DNA of 6,618 nt from Pseudomonadota bacterium (GTDB lineage Bacteria > Pseudomonadota > Gammaproteobacteria > Burkholderiales > Burkholderiaceae_D): the NCBI GenBank assembly GCA_023391395.1, contig JAEWBA010000087.1, positions 1-6,618 of the forward strand. Direction: 5' to 3'. Each line of letters starts with the position of its first letter. Positions within the stretch are counted from its first letter, which is position 1. This document shows positions 6,261 to 6,618 of the stretch, one piece after another. The notes below the pieces were generated by a model. That model was given only the letters and a program-made list of their open reading frames with translations. It did no database searches and was not told where the DNA came from. A program made the position numbers and the translations under genes.

Positions 6261-6618
6261 GTGACGCGTCGAGCTTTCCATCCCCTTCTCTTCCTGCTGA
6301 TGACGACGTTGATGCTTGCATTGACGTTCTCGCCCGTGCCGGCGCGCGCCCAAGGAGTCGACATCACGCGCGCGGCCATCGAGAAGACCGAGGACGGCTA
6401 CCGGCTCGTCAGCAGCTTTGCCTTCGAGCTCAACCGGGGCCTGGAGGATGCGGTGATGCGCGGCATACCGCTGTATTTCTCCACCGAAGTCGAAATCATC
6501 CGGCCACGCTGGTATTGGTTTGACGACAAGCTGGTCGGCGCGTCCCAGACCATCCGCGTCTCCCACGATGTGCTGACGCGCCAGTTCCGTGTGGCCATCA
6601 GCGGCGGACTGCAGCAAA
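6261..6618 (+). CDS. DUF4390 family secreted protein, 3' end outside window
   Basis: 119 codons can be read from the GTG at 6261 to the window edge. An N-terminus with Arg3/Arg4, a hydrophobic core (about 8-24) and the cleavage-like PVPARA-QG (26-33) predicts an exported protein. The rest matches DUF4390: a FAFELNRGLEDAVMRGIPLY segment, then RPRWYWFDDKL, then SQTIRVSHDVLTRQF. The family is of unknown function and is usually placed between rsmB and the ntrY sensor kinase gene in Betaproteobacteria. The start is not certain. The frame opens after the TAG at 6201, TTG codons at 6231 and 6234 are possible, and the ATG at 6300 would remove the positive residues of the signal peptide. No clear Shine-Dalgarno precedes the GTG. 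The 60-base gap after rsmB suggests one transcript. Confidence 0.88.
   Translation, partial: MTRRAFHPLLFLLMTTLMLALTFSPVPARAQGVDITRAAIEKTEDGYRLVSSFAFELNRGLEDAVMRGIPLYFSTEVEIIRPRWYWFDDKLVGASQTIRVSHDVLTRQFRVAISGGLQQ

Overview
The window is about 64% G+C (by eye) and looks like chromosomal DNA of a betaproteobacterium, most likely Burkholderiales and possibly close to Oxalobacteraceae. This rests on three things: a DUF1840 gene, a family found mainly in Betaproteobacteria; the adjacent pair rsmB and DUF4390, which in that group usually precedes the ntrY/ntrX two-component genes; and the high G+C with GTG starts. The placement is from memory of gene families and synteny, not from a search.

All seven genes lie on the + strand. 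Positions 1-1406 hold the 3' part of comM (yifB), an AAA+ branch-migration helicase used in natural transformation. A 178-base gap follows, with small palindromes but no convincing terminator. Positions 1585-2811 encode a DUF3089 alpha/beta-hydrolase lipoprotein with a strong ribosome binding site. A strong intrinsic terminator (2841-2895) separates it from the next gene, and its loop carries a perfect TATAAT. Positions 2930-3463 encode a small lipoprotein of unknown function.

From 3568 a second block begins: a DUF1840 protein (3568-3897) overlaps by one base, as TGATG, with a monoacylglycerol lipase/lysophospholipase-like hydrolase (3897-4763). After 99 bases comes rsmB, the 16S rRNA m5C967 methyltransferase (4863-6200). 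After another 60 bases comes a DUF4390 secreted protein that runs off the end (6261-6618).

Functionally this is mostly housekeeping: DNA uptake and recombination, rRNA modification, two cell-envelope lipoproteins and two unrelated serine hydrolases. I see no tRNA, rRNA, CRISPR, insertion sequence, phage gene or toxin-antitoxin pair, and no base-composition break suggesting a recent island. I did not find a clear undescribed multi-gene system. The points most worth a second look are the terminator with a promoter element in its loop, the DUF1840-hydrolase coupling, and the uncharacterised lipoproteins.
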